Shown: in pieces, positions 52,101 to 60,259 of the stretch
How the letters are laid out: every line of letters begins with the position of its first letter
Position numbering within the stretch: the stretch's first letter is position 1
Assembly (NCBI RefSeq): GCF_000517085.1
Contig: NZ_KI912107.1
Span: 5,453,980-5,517,979 of the forward strand
DNA: 64,000 nt
Direction of reading: 5' to 3'
DNA from: Saccharicrinis fermentans DSM 9555 = JCM 21142
Lineage (GTDB): Bacteria; Bacteroidota; Bacteroidia; Bacteroidales; Marinilabiliaceae
Notes under the pieces: model-generated
Databases searched by the model: none
The model's input: the letters and a program-made list of their open reading frames with translations, nothing else
What the model was told of the DNA's origin: nothing
Program-made: the position numbers and the translations under genes

Positions 52101-53095
52101 AGTTGTATAACGACAAAGGATTGGTGCGTACGTATCGAACAGTGAAGGCAGAAGATCGGGTGTTGACCATTCCTAGTGCCGAGGGAATCTCTGAAAAATG
52201 GCATATTTATGGTTATCTAAATGGTATGAAATACAGTTCAAACGTACGCCACCTCGAACTGACTGCGGTTAGTCAAGCGCTTGTTGCTTATACAAATAAG
52301 TTTGATGAAGACGATGGTTTAGATGATTTTGTGGGTAGTTACTTCTCAATTAGTAGGGGTAGCTTTAGTAGTAATGCCATTCAATCTCCCCACCCTTATC
52401 CTGAAAATATGGATTTGACTTACACGCTGAAGCATCCAATCATTGTTTCGGGAGATGAGGATTTGGCATTTATTAAATATATTGATATTGCATACGTAGA
52501 AACGGGTGCGGCAGATGCTACCTATATGGATGAGGGATTTTATGATTATGTAGCTGTAGAAGGCAGTAAGGATGGCCTAGAATGGAAAGCCTTAGCTCCA
52601 GGATATGACTTTTCCTATAATGATGTGTGGAATCAAGGTGGTGATGATTATGCAAGTACGCCTACGGTAGCTGCGTTTACAGAACATACTATTAATCTAC
52701 TGGATAACTTTGCGGCGACGGATACCATATTAATACGTTTTAAGCTACATTCTGATCCGTTTGAAAATGGCTGGGGATGGATTATTGATAACCTTCGTAT
52801 TCAAGGGCAAATAGCTGCTGTTGAAGAAAATGTTTCCGATGACTTTGAGGTAACGCTATTCCCGAATCCAGTAGACGGGGATCACTTTAATATTCGGCTG
52901 AGGGATGCTTATGTTGGAACTGTGCAGGTGAGTATATATAATGCCTCGGGGCAGCAGTTACTGAAGAGCTCCTATTTTAAAGGAGCAGAGGTGCTTGAAG
53001 AGGAGTTGTATTTGCCAAAATTGTTGTCGGGATTTTATCTGGTAAAGATAGAAGTGGGTAATAGGCAGGTTACAAAAAAGCTAAGCTTGCGTTAA
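49103..53095 (+). CDS. Giant secreted Asp-box (BNR/sortilin-like) beta-propeller protein with type IX sorting domain
   Basis: A 1330-residue exported protein with an N-terminal signal or anchor (about 4-22). At least eleven BNR/Asp-box motifs of the form S-x-D-x-G-x-x-W are visible (TEDGGVSWD, STDKGNTWS, SDDGGASWE, SEDGGDHWF, SQDGGTEWG, SSDGGDHWA, SVDGGFNWI, SSDFGDSWK, SMDGGESFE, TTDLGVTWE, SEDDGVTWT), giving two sortilin-like propellers with an inserted beta domain at about 390-560. A further beta domain (about 1060-1240) precedes a C-terminal type IX sorting domain (about 1250-1330, LFPNPVDGDHFNIRL to GFYLVKIEVGNRQVTKKLSLR). It would be exported by the Por system and anchored at the cell surface or released. 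Sialidase catalytic residues are not apparent. Substrate or partner unknown. Confidence 0.88.
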   Translation: MKKYLFFFSALVFIGIGLNYFLFREEFYSVSKLKPTSSLVILERQVNRKIERRKRGYAKPDKPDHYINYLRSLVSLDGQSAYQEGYKMKALESAMLRRQSLKSSSEKLPWIQRGPGNIGGRTRCVVVDPDDPTKMTWFAGAVSGGIWKTEDGGVSWDIISPDIPNLATVCLAIAPSNTNVIYAGTGEGYYNVDAVRGDGIFKSTDKGNTWSVIESTSGNNLFYYVNSLVVSHIDENRLWVATNQGVFKSDDGGASWEDSGLDRGDRYQRILIHPFNDAVLWVTRNNKGIYKSEDGGDHWFLVYDMSSLVPERIEIAVAANDPDVLYAMDVNSNFYYSQDGGTEWGKSVENGTVTEFLGSQGWYNNVIAIDPTDATKGFIGGIDLYRFQLGNEIASSGRQAFSVENNMTSWLGFEYFGGRYSNGGVEILEGFQNQLSEIQIQFGPDKVQKAHRLVKKPSEPDFNRNVADDLGSLTYAGYNDVPFRVVDLSTGVQLHVSYVDGNENGSFDIYEGGYEFILIHDVPYAEEAANESVVSNGGAYETMVALYPKLIEGVVWATSGLPEGDLRIRSYELKNRELEASRISKWSAFKSASDYVHADQHNITILEEVGDPFSIVVGNDGGVFYSSDGGDHWAHKSKGYVTSQFYGVTRHPKRYQYFGGLQDNGSALSSVNPNGLSEWEDVLGGDGFDVVWHPRKTTQLMGSYYNNLLQKSVDGGFNWIDTYKMIGDNGDDGSAPFITSIASCLADPDLLFVGGKSGLWKSSDFGDSWKNIQMGTYWGFTSNSSPKVAISEADPDIVWAGVRVNALAGYEIGRVHVSMDGGESFEDIEPFANMGAITDIVTHPLDRETAYLVFSLANRPKIVRTTDLGVTWEDITGFGLNNPRASSSNDFPNVAVNTLLVMPFDSQTLWAGTEIGLFISEDDGVTWTYANNGLPAVSIWDMKIVGDEVIMGTHGLGVWSVKMEPLSNDIKHPFIHNAGINPSGNYVLHTIFDVALDSFELYNDKGLVRTYRTVKAEDRVLTIPSAEGISEKWHIYGYLNGMKYSSNVRHLELTAVSQALVAYTNKFDEDDGLDDFVGSYFSISRGSFSSNAIQSPHPYPENMDLTYTLKHPIIVSGDEDLAFIKYIDIAYVETGAADATYMDEGFYDYVAVEGSKDGLEWKALAPGYDFSYNDVWNQGGDDYASTPTVAAFTEHTINLLDNFAATDTILIRFKLHSDPFENGWGWIIDNLRIQGQIAAVEENVSDDFEVTLFPNPVDGDHFNIRLRDAYVGTVQVSIYNASGQQLLKSSYFKGAEVLEEELYLPKLLSGFYLVKIEVGNRQVTKKLSLR

Positions 53096-53301
53096 AGATG
53101 GCTAATGGACTAATAATCAAGAGTCAGCTTGAGGTGGCGATTTTTTTTTGTTTAAACTTGCATAAAAAGTTTATTGCTAAAGAAATTATTGGTAATTTAG
53201 ATTCTGTCGGCGATATGTTTTAACTATTCTGAAAAACAGCATCTTATAAAAGGTGCTATTTAGAATGATTAAAAATAAAATAATAAAAGAGTTTAAAATC
53301 C

Positions 53302-53332
53302 TTTGGTATCGTTTATAGATGACCTATATTTG
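53302..53332 (+). promoter_or_regulatory. Promoter of the ECF sigma factor gene
   Basis: TTTG (53302-53305), a 19-bp spacer and TATATTTG (53325-53332). The start codon is at 53384. It is the housekeeping Bacteroidota form rather than a distinct ECF-type promoter. Confidence 0.6.
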
Positions 53333-53383
53333 TTAAACAATTAGTGAGAGAAACAGTAACGAACAAGCCAAAAATATTATACC

Positions 53384-53881
53384 ATGACAGCAATGCAATT
53401 CAACGAAAGCTTACTGAGCTTACAGGAAAAGCTTAGATATTTTGCGCTTAGTTTAACCGCAAACGAGGAGGATGCCAATGATTTGTTACAAGAAACAACA
53501 TTAAAGGCGCTTACATATAGAAAGCAATTTGTATCTAATACAAATTTTAAGGCATGGGTGTTTACTATCATGAAAAACACTTTTATTAACAACTATCGTA
53601 GAATACAAAAAACAAGAAATACTTTCGAATCGGCAGAGGATGCCTACAGGGTTGCATTTAAAGGTAATTATGCTTCTGAAACGCCAGAAATGGTACAGTC
53701 GGTGAATGAGATGAATCAAAGTATAGAAAAGCTGGAGGATGAGTTTAAGATTCCTTTTACCATGCATACTTCCGGGTATAAATACAAGGAAATAGCAGAG
53801 AAGTTAGAGTTACCCATTGGTACGGTGAAGAGTAGGATTTTCTTTACAAGAAAAAAATTACAAAGCATGCTGGAAGATTAA
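53384..53881 (+). CDS. ECF-type RNA polymerase sigma factor
   Basis: A 165-residue sigma-70 family protein. Region 2 is about 10-75 (ANEEDANDLLQETTLKALTYRKQF, then FKAWVFTIMKNTFINNYRR) and region 4 about 110-160 (IPFTMHTSGYKYKEIAEKLELPIGTVKSRIFFTRKKL). It binds core RNA polymerase and redirects it to a regulon. There is no anti-sigma gene next to it; the next gene encodes a methionine sulfoxide reductase, and an intrinsic terminator at 53912-53949 separates them. Such orphan ECF factors are common in Bacteroidota. Confidence 0.93.
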   Translation: MTAMQFNESLLSLQEKLRYFALSLTANEEDANDLLQETTLKALTYRKQFVSNTNFKAWVFTIMKNTFINNYRRIQKTRNTFESAEDAYRVAFKGNYASETPEMVQSVNEMNQSIEKLEDEFKIPFTMHTSGYKYKEIAEKLELPIGTVKSRIFFTRKKLQSMLED

Positions 53882-53911
53882 AATAATAGCGACATAGTTT
53901 TTTAAATATTG

Positions 53912-53949
53912 TGCAAGATGAACTTTAGTGTTTATCTTGCATTTTTTTT
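53912..53949 (+). terminator. Terminator of the ECF sigma gene
   Basis: TGCAAGAT (53912-53919) and ATCTTGCA (53934-53941) form an 8-bp stem with a 14-nt loop, followed by eight T residues. Confidence 0.8.
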
Positions 53950-54066
53950 ATAAGAGGTTGTCTTTTTAACCCTGATGATAGAATTTTTTAATGTATTTGG
54001 AGGTTTAAGGATAGGATTTGTAGAAGAGAGTTTTGTAAGTTATTTAAGTTTTTACAGTATATCGAT

Positions 54067-54528
54067 ATGACAAAAGAATCGTCAAAATTGGCCAAGTATA
54101 AAAGGCTTTATGCACAAGTTGAAGAGTTAACTGCTCCTGTTGATAATCCTTTATCAAGAATGTCTACCATGGTTGCATTATTGCATCATAAGATGAAAGG
54201 TTTTTTTTGGACAGGGTTTTACTTACTGCAAGATGGTGAGTTGTTGGTAGGGCCTTATCAGGGACCCGTGGCTTGTTTGCGACTCCGAAAAGATGTGGGG
54301 GTTTGTTGGGCGGGTATCAATACCCAAAAAACTATTTTGGTGGATGATGTTGAGTGTTTTCCGGGGCATATTGCCTGTAGCTCGCTGACAAAATCTGAGA
54401 TAGTGGTGCCTCTTATGAAAGAGGGACGAGTGGTAGGCGTGTTAGATATTGATAGTCGTGATTTGGCGCAATTTGATCAGGACGACCAAGCTGGTCTTGA
54501 GCTACTGCTTGAGTTGATTTATAAGTAG
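54067..54528 (+). CDS. Free methionine-(R)-sulfoxide reductase (GAF domain)
   Basis: A 153-residue GAF-domain enzyme. Three cysteines at 70, 80 and 104 (GPVAC, GVC, HIAC) have exactly the spacing (10 and 24) of Cys84, Cys94 and Cys118 in the E. coli enzyme YebR/MsrC, whose catalytic and resolving roles these are. It reduces free methionine R-sulfoxide using thioredoxin. The residue after the second Cys is Trp (GVCW) where Gly is usual, a small deviation. Cytosolic, monocistronic. Confidence 0.9.
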   Translation: MTKESSKLAKYKRLYAQVEELTAPVDNPLSRMSTMVALLHHKMKGFFWTGFYLLQDGELLVGPYQGPVACLRLRKDVGVCWAGINTQKTILVDDVECFPGHIACSSLTKSEIVVPLMKEGRVVGVLDIDSRDLAQFDQDDQAGLELLLELIYK

Positions 54529-54628
54529 GCTTTACTTTCAATAAAGTATTATCTATTGGTATTATTGGCAAAGGTTGGTTCGTAGAATATTAGCATTTTT
54601 GTAGATGAGATAATCATAAATAAAAAAT

Positions 54629-55918
54629 ATGAATATGCGAAATTTGATGCTATCTATATGTGTTGGTATTGTTATGGTGGCTTGTGGAAGTAAAGGATCT
54701 GGAGTGTCGTTTGTAAGGGTGGAAAATGGGCGTTTTGTGGACGGAGGTAGGCCGTATGTATTTGCAGGAACCAATTATTGGCAAGGAATGCATTTGGGTT
54801 CTAGTAAATATGGGAATAGAGATCAACTAAAAAGAGAATTAGATCAATTAAAGTCTTTTGGGATTACGAATTTGCGTGTAATGGCTTCTTGTGAGGCCGA
54901 TAGTAATTCGTTGTTTTGTATGAAGCCTGCCTTGCAAGTGGCGCCTGGTGTGTATGATGAAAATTTATGGGAAGGGCTTGATTTTTTACTGGCTGAAATG
55001 GGCAAAAGGAACATGAAAGCAGTCATGGTGCTTAGTAATTTTTGGTCGTGGAGTGGTGGTTTTTCTCAATATTTAAAATGGGCAGAGCATGGTGAAATTC
55101 CTTATCCGCAAATGAAAGAGCATGATTGGTGGGAGTATGGAAATTATACCAAAGATTTTTTGACCAATGATAAATGTTTGTTATGGTATAGAAACCATGT
55201 AAAACGAGTGCTTACTCGTCGTAATTCGATTACGGGAGAATTCTATAAAGATGATCCAACCATTATGGCCTGGCAATTGGCAAATGAGCCAAGAGGTTAT
55301 GATGATTTAGAGGCGTTTTCTAAATGGATTCAGCAAACTTCGGATCTTATAAAAAGTATGGATGGGAATCATTTGGTTTCTTTAGGTTCGGAAGGGAATA
55401 CGCCCTTCGCGAAGGAGGGCTTGCGTGCTGATATTGATAATGCATATAAAAATATTGATTATATCACTTTACATATTTGGGTTCAAAATTGGAATTGGTA
55501 TACGCCTGGTCAGGGAAAATCAGCTTATGATGCTATGGTAAAAAAAGTAGATAGGTATTGGAATGATCATGTTGCAATAGCAAAAAAAATGAATAAGCCA
55601 CTTGTGCTAGAAGAATATGGTATGGCTCGTGATGATTTTTCATATGAGGTGGAGGCTTCGGTGGAGGAGCGAAATCGATACTATTGGTATATTTATAATA
55701 AGTTTGTTTCTAATGTAGAATCAGAGGGAGCTGTTCAGGGAGTTAATTTTTGGTCGTATGCTGGTGAGGGTAGACCTCTACAACCTGGAGAGTACTGGAG
55801 CCTAGGTGATGATTTTATTGGAGATCCACCACATGAGTTACAAGGATGGTATGGCGTTTATGATTCGGATGTTAGTACCCTGGAGGTGGTCAAAGAAAAT
55901 ATGACAAAGGTTAAGTAA
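54629..55918 (+). CDS. GH5 family glycoside hydrolase (beta-mannanase-like) lipoprotein
   Basis: A 429-residue surface or periplasmic lipoprotein (lipobox MVACG, Cys19 in the longer reading). The (beta/alpha)8 barrel begins FVRVENGRFVDGGRPYVFAGTNYWQGMHLG, as in GH5 subfamily 7 and related mannan endo-hydrolases. The acid/base Glu is about residue 220 in QLANEPRG and the nucleophile Glu about 329 in LVLEEYG. It probably hydrolyses beta-1,4-mannan internally. It lies just before the AraC regulator and SusC/SusD pair and is likely the extracellular depolymerase of that locus. MRNLM two residues in is an alternative start. The substrate is inferred from family. Confidence 0.88.
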   Translation: MNMRNLMLSICVGIVMVACGSKGSGVSFVRVENGRFVDGGRPYVFAGTNYWQGMHLGSSKYGNRDQLKRELDQLKSFGITNLRVMASCEADSNSLFCMKPALQVAPGVYDENLWEGLDFLLAEMGKRNMKAVMVLSNFWSWSGGFSQYLKWAEHGEIPYPQMKEHDWWEYGNYTKDFLTNDKCLLWYRNHVKRVLTRRNSITGEFYKDDPTIMAWQLANEPRGYDDLEAFSKWIQQTSDLIKSMDGNHLVSLGSEGNTPFAKEGLRADIDNAYKNIDYITLHIWVQNWNWYTPGQGKSAYDAMVKKVDRYWNDHVAIAKKMNKPLVLEEYGMARDDFSYEVEASVEERNRYYWYIYNKFVSNVESEGAVQGVNFWSYAGEGRPLQPGEYWSLGDDFIGDPPHELQGWYGVYDSDVSTLEVVKENMTKVK

Positions 55919-56035
55919 TTAAAAAGACAGTGGTTTGTACCGTTTGTTCTAATTTATCCAAGCGATGCTAAGTCTTATTTTAGAGGGGTGTTGATTGGTT
56001 CTTTTTGATTCTTATGACCTAGTTCTAATGCATCA

Positions 56036-56896
56036 TTAATGAATTGTAACGAGTTTTTGTTGTGATCTGAATTCGCTGGGAGTGCATCCTTTTTGAGATT
56101 TGAAAGAACGATTAAAGTTGGAGATGTTGCTGAAGCCACATTCATAGCAAATTTCGGATATGTTTCTATCGGAATCGATGAGCATTCGTGCTGCTATTCC
56201 AATTCTCATTTCTGTAAGGTATTCTGTAAAAGATCTTTGTGTTCGTTTTTTAAAAAAATGACTAAAGGCTGAAGGTGACATGTTAACCAATTCTGCTACC
56301 TCATTTATTTTGATGGTGTTATGTATGTTTTTGGTGAGGTAGTTGTTTACCATGTTGATTCTCCGGCTTTTTGTTGTGTCGAACTTTTTTACATAAGCCG
56401 AAGATGAAAGGTTGGTTTTGTTTCGTGAAGTAGCTAGGTCGTATAAGAGTGAAAGCATGTCTAAAACAGAGTCAAATCCATGTTGGTTAGATAGTTTAGT
56501 AATGCGACCTATCATTTCTTCGGTAATTTGTTGGCCAAATAAAATACCCATTTTCGACTGTTCAAGTAAATCTTTGATGGGTAAGGATAGTTTTTTTGTG
56601 AGAAAATTATCACTGGGAAAGTTGGAGTGAAATTGCAAGGTGATCACTTGTGCATTGGGAGAGTTACCTGTCCATGCATGAGGGGTGTTGGGGCCAATCA
56701 TTACTAAATCTGGTGAAGAGAACTCCATGATGGAGTCGCCAATGATTCTTTTCCCTTTCGCATTTAGTACCAAATTTATCTCGTATTCAGGATGAAAATG
56801 AACCGGGAAGTCAAATTTTGCATTCTGATGGTTCATGATTACAAAGAAATCATCTTCTGATAAAGGGGCTATTTCTCTTATTATTCTTCCGTTCAT
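56036..56896 (-). CDS. AraC family transcriptional regulator with cupin sensor
   Basis: A 286-residue regulator. The N-terminal AraC-type cupin (about 15-110) has FDFPVHFHPEYEINLVLNAKGKRIIGDSIMEFSSPDLVMIGPNTPHAW. The C-terminal two-HTH AraC domain (about 180-280) has INEVAELVNMSPSAFSHFFKKRTQRSFTEYLTEMRIGIAARML and ISEICYECGFSNISNFNRSFKSQKGCTPSEFR. It is transcribed away from susC across a 265-nt gap that holds candidate binding sites (56938-56950 and 57036-57048, one overlapping its own promoter). It likely activates the locus on sensing a sugar. This contrasts with the hybrid two-component or SusR regulators usual in Bacteroidota. Confidence 0.9.
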   Translation of the reverse strand: MNGRIIREIAPLSEDDFFVIMNHQNAKFDFPVHFHPEYEINLVLNAKGKRIIGDSIMEFSSPDLVMIGPNTPHAWTGNSPNAQVITLQFHSNFPSDNFLTKKLSLPIKDLLEQSKMGILFGQQITEEMIGRITKLSNQHGFDSVLDMLSLLYDLATSRNKTNLSSSAYVKKFDTTKSRRINMVNNYLTKNIHNTIKINEVAELVNMSPSAFSHFFKKRTQRSFTEYLTEMRIGIAARMLIDSDRNISEICYECGFSNISNFNRSFKSQKGCTPSEFRSQQKLVTIH

Positions 56897-56921
56897 CTTA
56901 ATGGTCTTATGATATTTTTTA

Positions 56922-56929
56922 CAAATGTA
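56922..56929 (-). promoter_or_regulatory. -7 promoter element of the AraC gene
   Basis: TACATTTG on the minus strand (56929-56922) matches TAnnTTTG and lies 26 nt before the start codon at 56896. The repeated TTCATAATATCAT site begins 9 bp upstream of it, where a -33 element would be. Confidence 0.5.
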
Positions 56930-56937
56930 ATTAAAAT

Positions 56938-57048
56938 TTCATAATATCATTGCATACATATATTTTTTAAGTGCTTATAAATAAGGTGTAAAGGTGGATG
57001 TTGTGTAGATATATTGCTTTTATGTTGTAAATTTATTCATAATATCAT
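56938..57048. promoter_or_regulatory. Duplicated operator TTCATAATATCAT between araC and susC
   Basis: The 13-mer TTCATAATATCAT occurs at 56938-56950 and 57036-57048. The first copy overlaps the -33 region of the araC promoter; the second lies 45 bp upstream of the susC -7 element. Spacing of 98 bp start to start is about nine helical turns, compatible with looping. Confidence 0.55.
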
Positions 57049-57049
57049 C

Positions 57050-57079
57050 ATATTTTAACATGAAAAACATATTTTAACA
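57050..57079 (+). promoter_or_regulatory. Direct repeat ATATTTTAACA upstream of susC
   Basis: ATATTTTAACA occurs at 57050-57060 and 57069-57079, 19 bp apart. Together they sit 14 to 43 bp upstream of the TATTTTTG -7 element, the position of AraC-family half sites that contact RNA polymerase. Confidence 0.5.
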
Positions 57080-57092
57080 AATATAAACGATC

Positions 57093-57100
57093 TATTTTTG
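57093..57100 (+). promoter_or_regulatory. -7 promoter element of susC
   Basis: TATTTTTG matches TAnnTTTG and lies 61 nt before the start codon at 57162. A standard TTTG -33 motif is absent, consistent with activator dependence. Confidence 0.55.
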
Positions 57101-57161
57101 TTTTGTGATTAATCATCAAATTATTAATTAAATAGGTTAGTTAACGTAAACAGTTATTTCT

Positions 57162-60100
57162 ATGAAATGTTGGACAAATAAATTTAGAGTTTTGTTCTTT
57201 ATTTTCTCCATGTGTTCGCTTTCCTTTGTTGCAAAAGGACAACTGAGGATCAAAGGAGAAGTTAAAGATTTTTTGGGGGCAACTCTTCCTGGTGTCAATG
57301 TATATGAAAAAGGTACAACAAGAGGAACCATAACAGATATTAATGGATTATATGAGCTGGAGGTTTCTTCGGAGAATGCAATTGTTGTTTACTCATCAAT
57401 TGGTATGGTGACACAGGAGATTGTTGTTGGTCAGCAAAACATCATTGATGTTGTTTTAGAAGAGGAATTGCTTGGTTTGGATGAAGTGTTGGTTGTGGGG
57501 TATGGGTCTGTTAAAAAAAGTGATTTAACAGGTTCGGTGGCTAGTGTTAAGACTGAGAAGTTGCAATCTATTCCTGCGAACTCCATTGATGGGGTATTGC
57601 AAGGACGTGTAGCTGGGATGCAAGTTATTAATTCGTCACAAGAACCAGGTGCTAGTTCTACCATTAGAATAAGAGGTGCCAGCTCCTTTAGCGGAAGCAA
57701 TGATCCTTTGGTTGTTGTTGATGGGTTTCCATTGGGTAGTGCAGGAAATTTAAAACAGATTAATCCTTCAGACATAGCATCTATTGAAGTAATGAAAGAT
57801 GCTTCCGCCTCTGCTATATACGGTTCTCGAGGAGCCAATGGTGTAATCATGATTACCACAAAGAAAGCAAAAGCCGGAAAAGCAACCATCGAAGTCAACC
57901 ATCAAACTTCGGTCAAGGATTTTACTTCAAATCTAATTCAATGGGAAGATCCTCTGTTGATGGCTCAGTTGAGTAATGAGAGGAGTGTGAATGATGGGAT
58001 GGTGCCATATTATACAGGGCAATCTATTGACCAGGTTTATTATCCTTCGTTGTCTGAGATATCGAGTGGTGCTTGGCCCTATAATACCGATTGGGGAGAT
58101 GTTGTTTTTAGGAATCATCCTATCTCTCATAATTCCACGGTCTCCTTACGTGGCGCCAATGAAACGACATCTTTTAATATTAGTGCCAACTACTTATCAG
58201 AACAAGGTGTGTATATAAAAGATGATTATGAAAAAATGATAATAAACCTTGGTGTTTCTCACCAATTTAATGATTGGTTAAAGGTGGTATCATCTAACAT
58301 CTTGTCTAAAAATAAGCGTGATAAAAATGACGGTTTAGCCTATTGGAGAAACCCTTTATGGCCTGTATATGATGAGAGTGGAGATTATTGGAGAACTTCT
58401 TCGCAGGATTTTGACCATCCATTGGCTTATACCGATAATGTGTTGAATACCACCAAAGGACTAGATGTTATATCATCTTATTTGTTTGATTTTACATTGA
58501 GTGATCACTTGAATATTAAAACGCAGTTGAACTATAAATATGGCTCTACAATTGCCGATAAATACTACCCCAAAGATTATACATGGGAAGGTAATTATTT
58601 TGATGGGGTAGCCTATATTGATAACTGGCAGTCGGAAGATATTTTATCGGAGACATTTGCTACCTATAAAAACGATTTTGGAGTGCATAAGTTAGATGTG
58701 ATGGCTGGGCATTCGTATAAAAATTACGTAAGTAGATCGTCGCAATTAAAAGCAAAAGGGTTTGTTAATGAAGCCCTTCTCAATGAAAATATGAGTGCAG
58801 GTGATCCTGAATCTAATGAGTTATCAAATGATAAGATCAAAACCCAACTATTGTCTTTTTATAGTCGGGTAAACTATAGTTTTAAAAATAAATATTTATT
58901 TACAGGAACTGTGCGTGCAGACGGATCTTCGAAGTTTGGTGAGAATAATAAATGGGGATATTTCCCTTCGGCAGCTATTAGCTGGAAAGCACATGAAGAA
59001 CCTTTTATTCAGAGTTTAGGCGTATTTCAGGAATTAAAAGCTCGTTTGAGCTATGGAGTTTCCGGAAATCAAGGTATTTCAGCTTATCAAACATTGAGTA
59101 GATATGGTATTGAAAACTATTATGACCAAGGACAATGGAAAACGGTTATTGGGCCAGGCTATATTAGTGGACAGTATGGGCCAGATTATCGTTATAATTA
59201 TTGGTCAGGTATTCCTAATAAGGATTTAAAGTGGGAGTCTACTACTCAGTTAAACTTTGGGTTAGATATGGCATTCTTTCAGCGAAGACTTAGGGCAACG
59301 GTCGATTTGTATAGTAAGGAAACCAACGATCTATTGCGTCAAAAGTTCTTGCCTTTGTCCTCAAGTTATAGTCGAATATGGGTGAATGATGGAACAATAT
59401 TGAATAAAGGTGTTGAGGTATCACTCGAAGGTAATATCATTAGTGGAAAAGATGTAAGTCTTACTTCTAATTTGATGTTATCTGTCAATCGAAATGAAGT
59501 TCAGGATCTTGGGAATAGTGCTGCCATGGGGCTGCTAAAGGACTCTAATACAGGTATGGAGTATGAGTTTCAGGGCGAAGGCTTTGATACTTTTGGAATG
59601 GCTACTGCAAATATTTATGCTGTTGGCGAGCCGTTGAATGTATTTTATGGGTATAAAACCAACGGAATCATCCAGAGTGAGGAGGAAGGACTTGCTGCTG
59701 GATTAACGGGCGATATGGCTTTGCCCGGAGAATTTAAATATGTAGATATTAATGAAGATGGGGTGTTTGATGAGGAGGATAGAACAATTATAGGTGATCC
59801 TAATCCTGATTTTATTGCAAGTTTAGGTCTGGATTTTACCTATAAAAACTTTGACATCTCGCTTTTCTTCAATGGAGTTTTTGGTAATGATATATTTTAT
59901 CCCGGAAAATTAGATCAGGCGAATATCATGCCTTTAAGATGGACCATGGATCATCCAACAAATGATTATCCGAAATTGAAAAGTATAAGAGATTTAAGAT
60001 TAAGTGATTGGTTTATTGAGGATGGTTCTTTTGTACGTATTCAAAATATGACCGTTGGATATCGTTTTAATGTGGATGATATATCGTTTATATCGAAAGC

Positions 60101-60248
60101 GAGACTTTATTTGAATGCGACAAACTTGTATACGTTTACATTTAGTGACTTCACTGGGTATGATCCTGAAGTAGGTTTGGATGGAATATATTGGGGCGGT
60201 TATCCTCGTACTAGAAATGTAACACTGGGTTTAAATGTAACTTTTTAA
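57162..60248 (+). CDS. SusC/RagA family TonB-linked outer membrane transporter
   Basis: A 1028-residue TonB-dependent transporter. Signal peptide about 1-26; carboxypeptidase-regulatory-like domain about 27-115 (IKGEVKDFLGATLPGVNVYEKGTTRGTITDINGLYEL); TonB box-like LDEVLVVGYGSVKKSDLTGSV (about 107-127); plug domain with GVLQGRVAGMQV, SIRIRGASSF-like TIRIRGASSFSGSNDPLVVVDGFPLG and SIEVMKDASASAIYGSRGANGVIMI; then a 22-strand barrel ending in Phe (VTLGLNVTF). It imports oligosaccharides captured by the SusD partner, 11 nt downstream. It lacks an STN domain, so it is not coupled to an anti-sigma factor, in line with AraC-type control. Confidence 0.95.
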   Translation: MKCWTNKFRVLFFIFSMCSLSFVAKGQLRIKGEVKDFLGATLPGVNVYEKGTTRGTITDINGLYELEVSSENAIVVYSSIGMVTQEIVVGQQNIIDVVLEEELLGLDEVLVVGYGSVKKSDLTGSVASVKTEKLQSIPANSIDGVLQGRVAGMQVINSSQEPGASSTIRIRGASSFSGSNDPLVVVDGFPLGSAGNLKQINPSDIASIEVMKDASASAIYGSRGANGVIMITTKKAKAGKATIEVNHQTSVKDFTSNLIQWEDPLLMAQLSNERSVNDGMVPYYTGQSIDQVYYPSLSEISSGAWPYNTDWGDVVFRNHPISHNSTVSLRGANETTSFNISANYLSEQGVYIKDDYEKMIINLGVSHQFNDWLKVVSSNILSKNKRDKNDGLAYWRNPLWPVYDESGDYWRTSSQDFDHPLAYTDNVLNTTKGLDVISSYLFDFTLSDHLNIKTQLNYKYGSTIADKYYPKDYTWEGNYFDGVAYIDNWQSEDILSETFATYKNDFGVHKLDVMAGHSYKNYVSRSSQLKAKGFVNEALLNENMSAGDPESNELSNDKIKTQLLSFYSRVNYSFKNKYLFTGTVRADGSSKFGENNKWGYFPSAAISWKAHEEPFIQSLGVFQELKARLSYGVSGNQGISAYQTLSRYGIENYYDQGQWKTVIGPGYISGQYGPDYRYNYWSGIPNKDLKWESTTQLNFGLDMAFFQRRLRATVDLYSKETNDLLRQKFLPLSSSYSRIWVNDGTILNKGVEVSLEGNIISGKDVSLTSNLMLSVNRNEVQDLGNSAAMGLLKDSNTGMEYEFQGEGFDTFGMATANIYAVGEPLNVFYGYKTNGIIQSEEEGLAAGLTGDMALPGEFKYVDINEDGVFDEEDRTIIGDPNPDFIASLGLDFTYKNFDISLFFNGVFGNDIFYPGKLDQANIMPLRWTMDHPTNDYPKLKSIRDLRLSDWFIEDGSFVRIQNMTVGYRFNVDDISFISKARLYLNATNLYTFTFSDFTGYDPEVGLDGIYWGGYPRTRNVTLGLNVTF

Positions 60249-60259
60249 TCTGAAGAACA

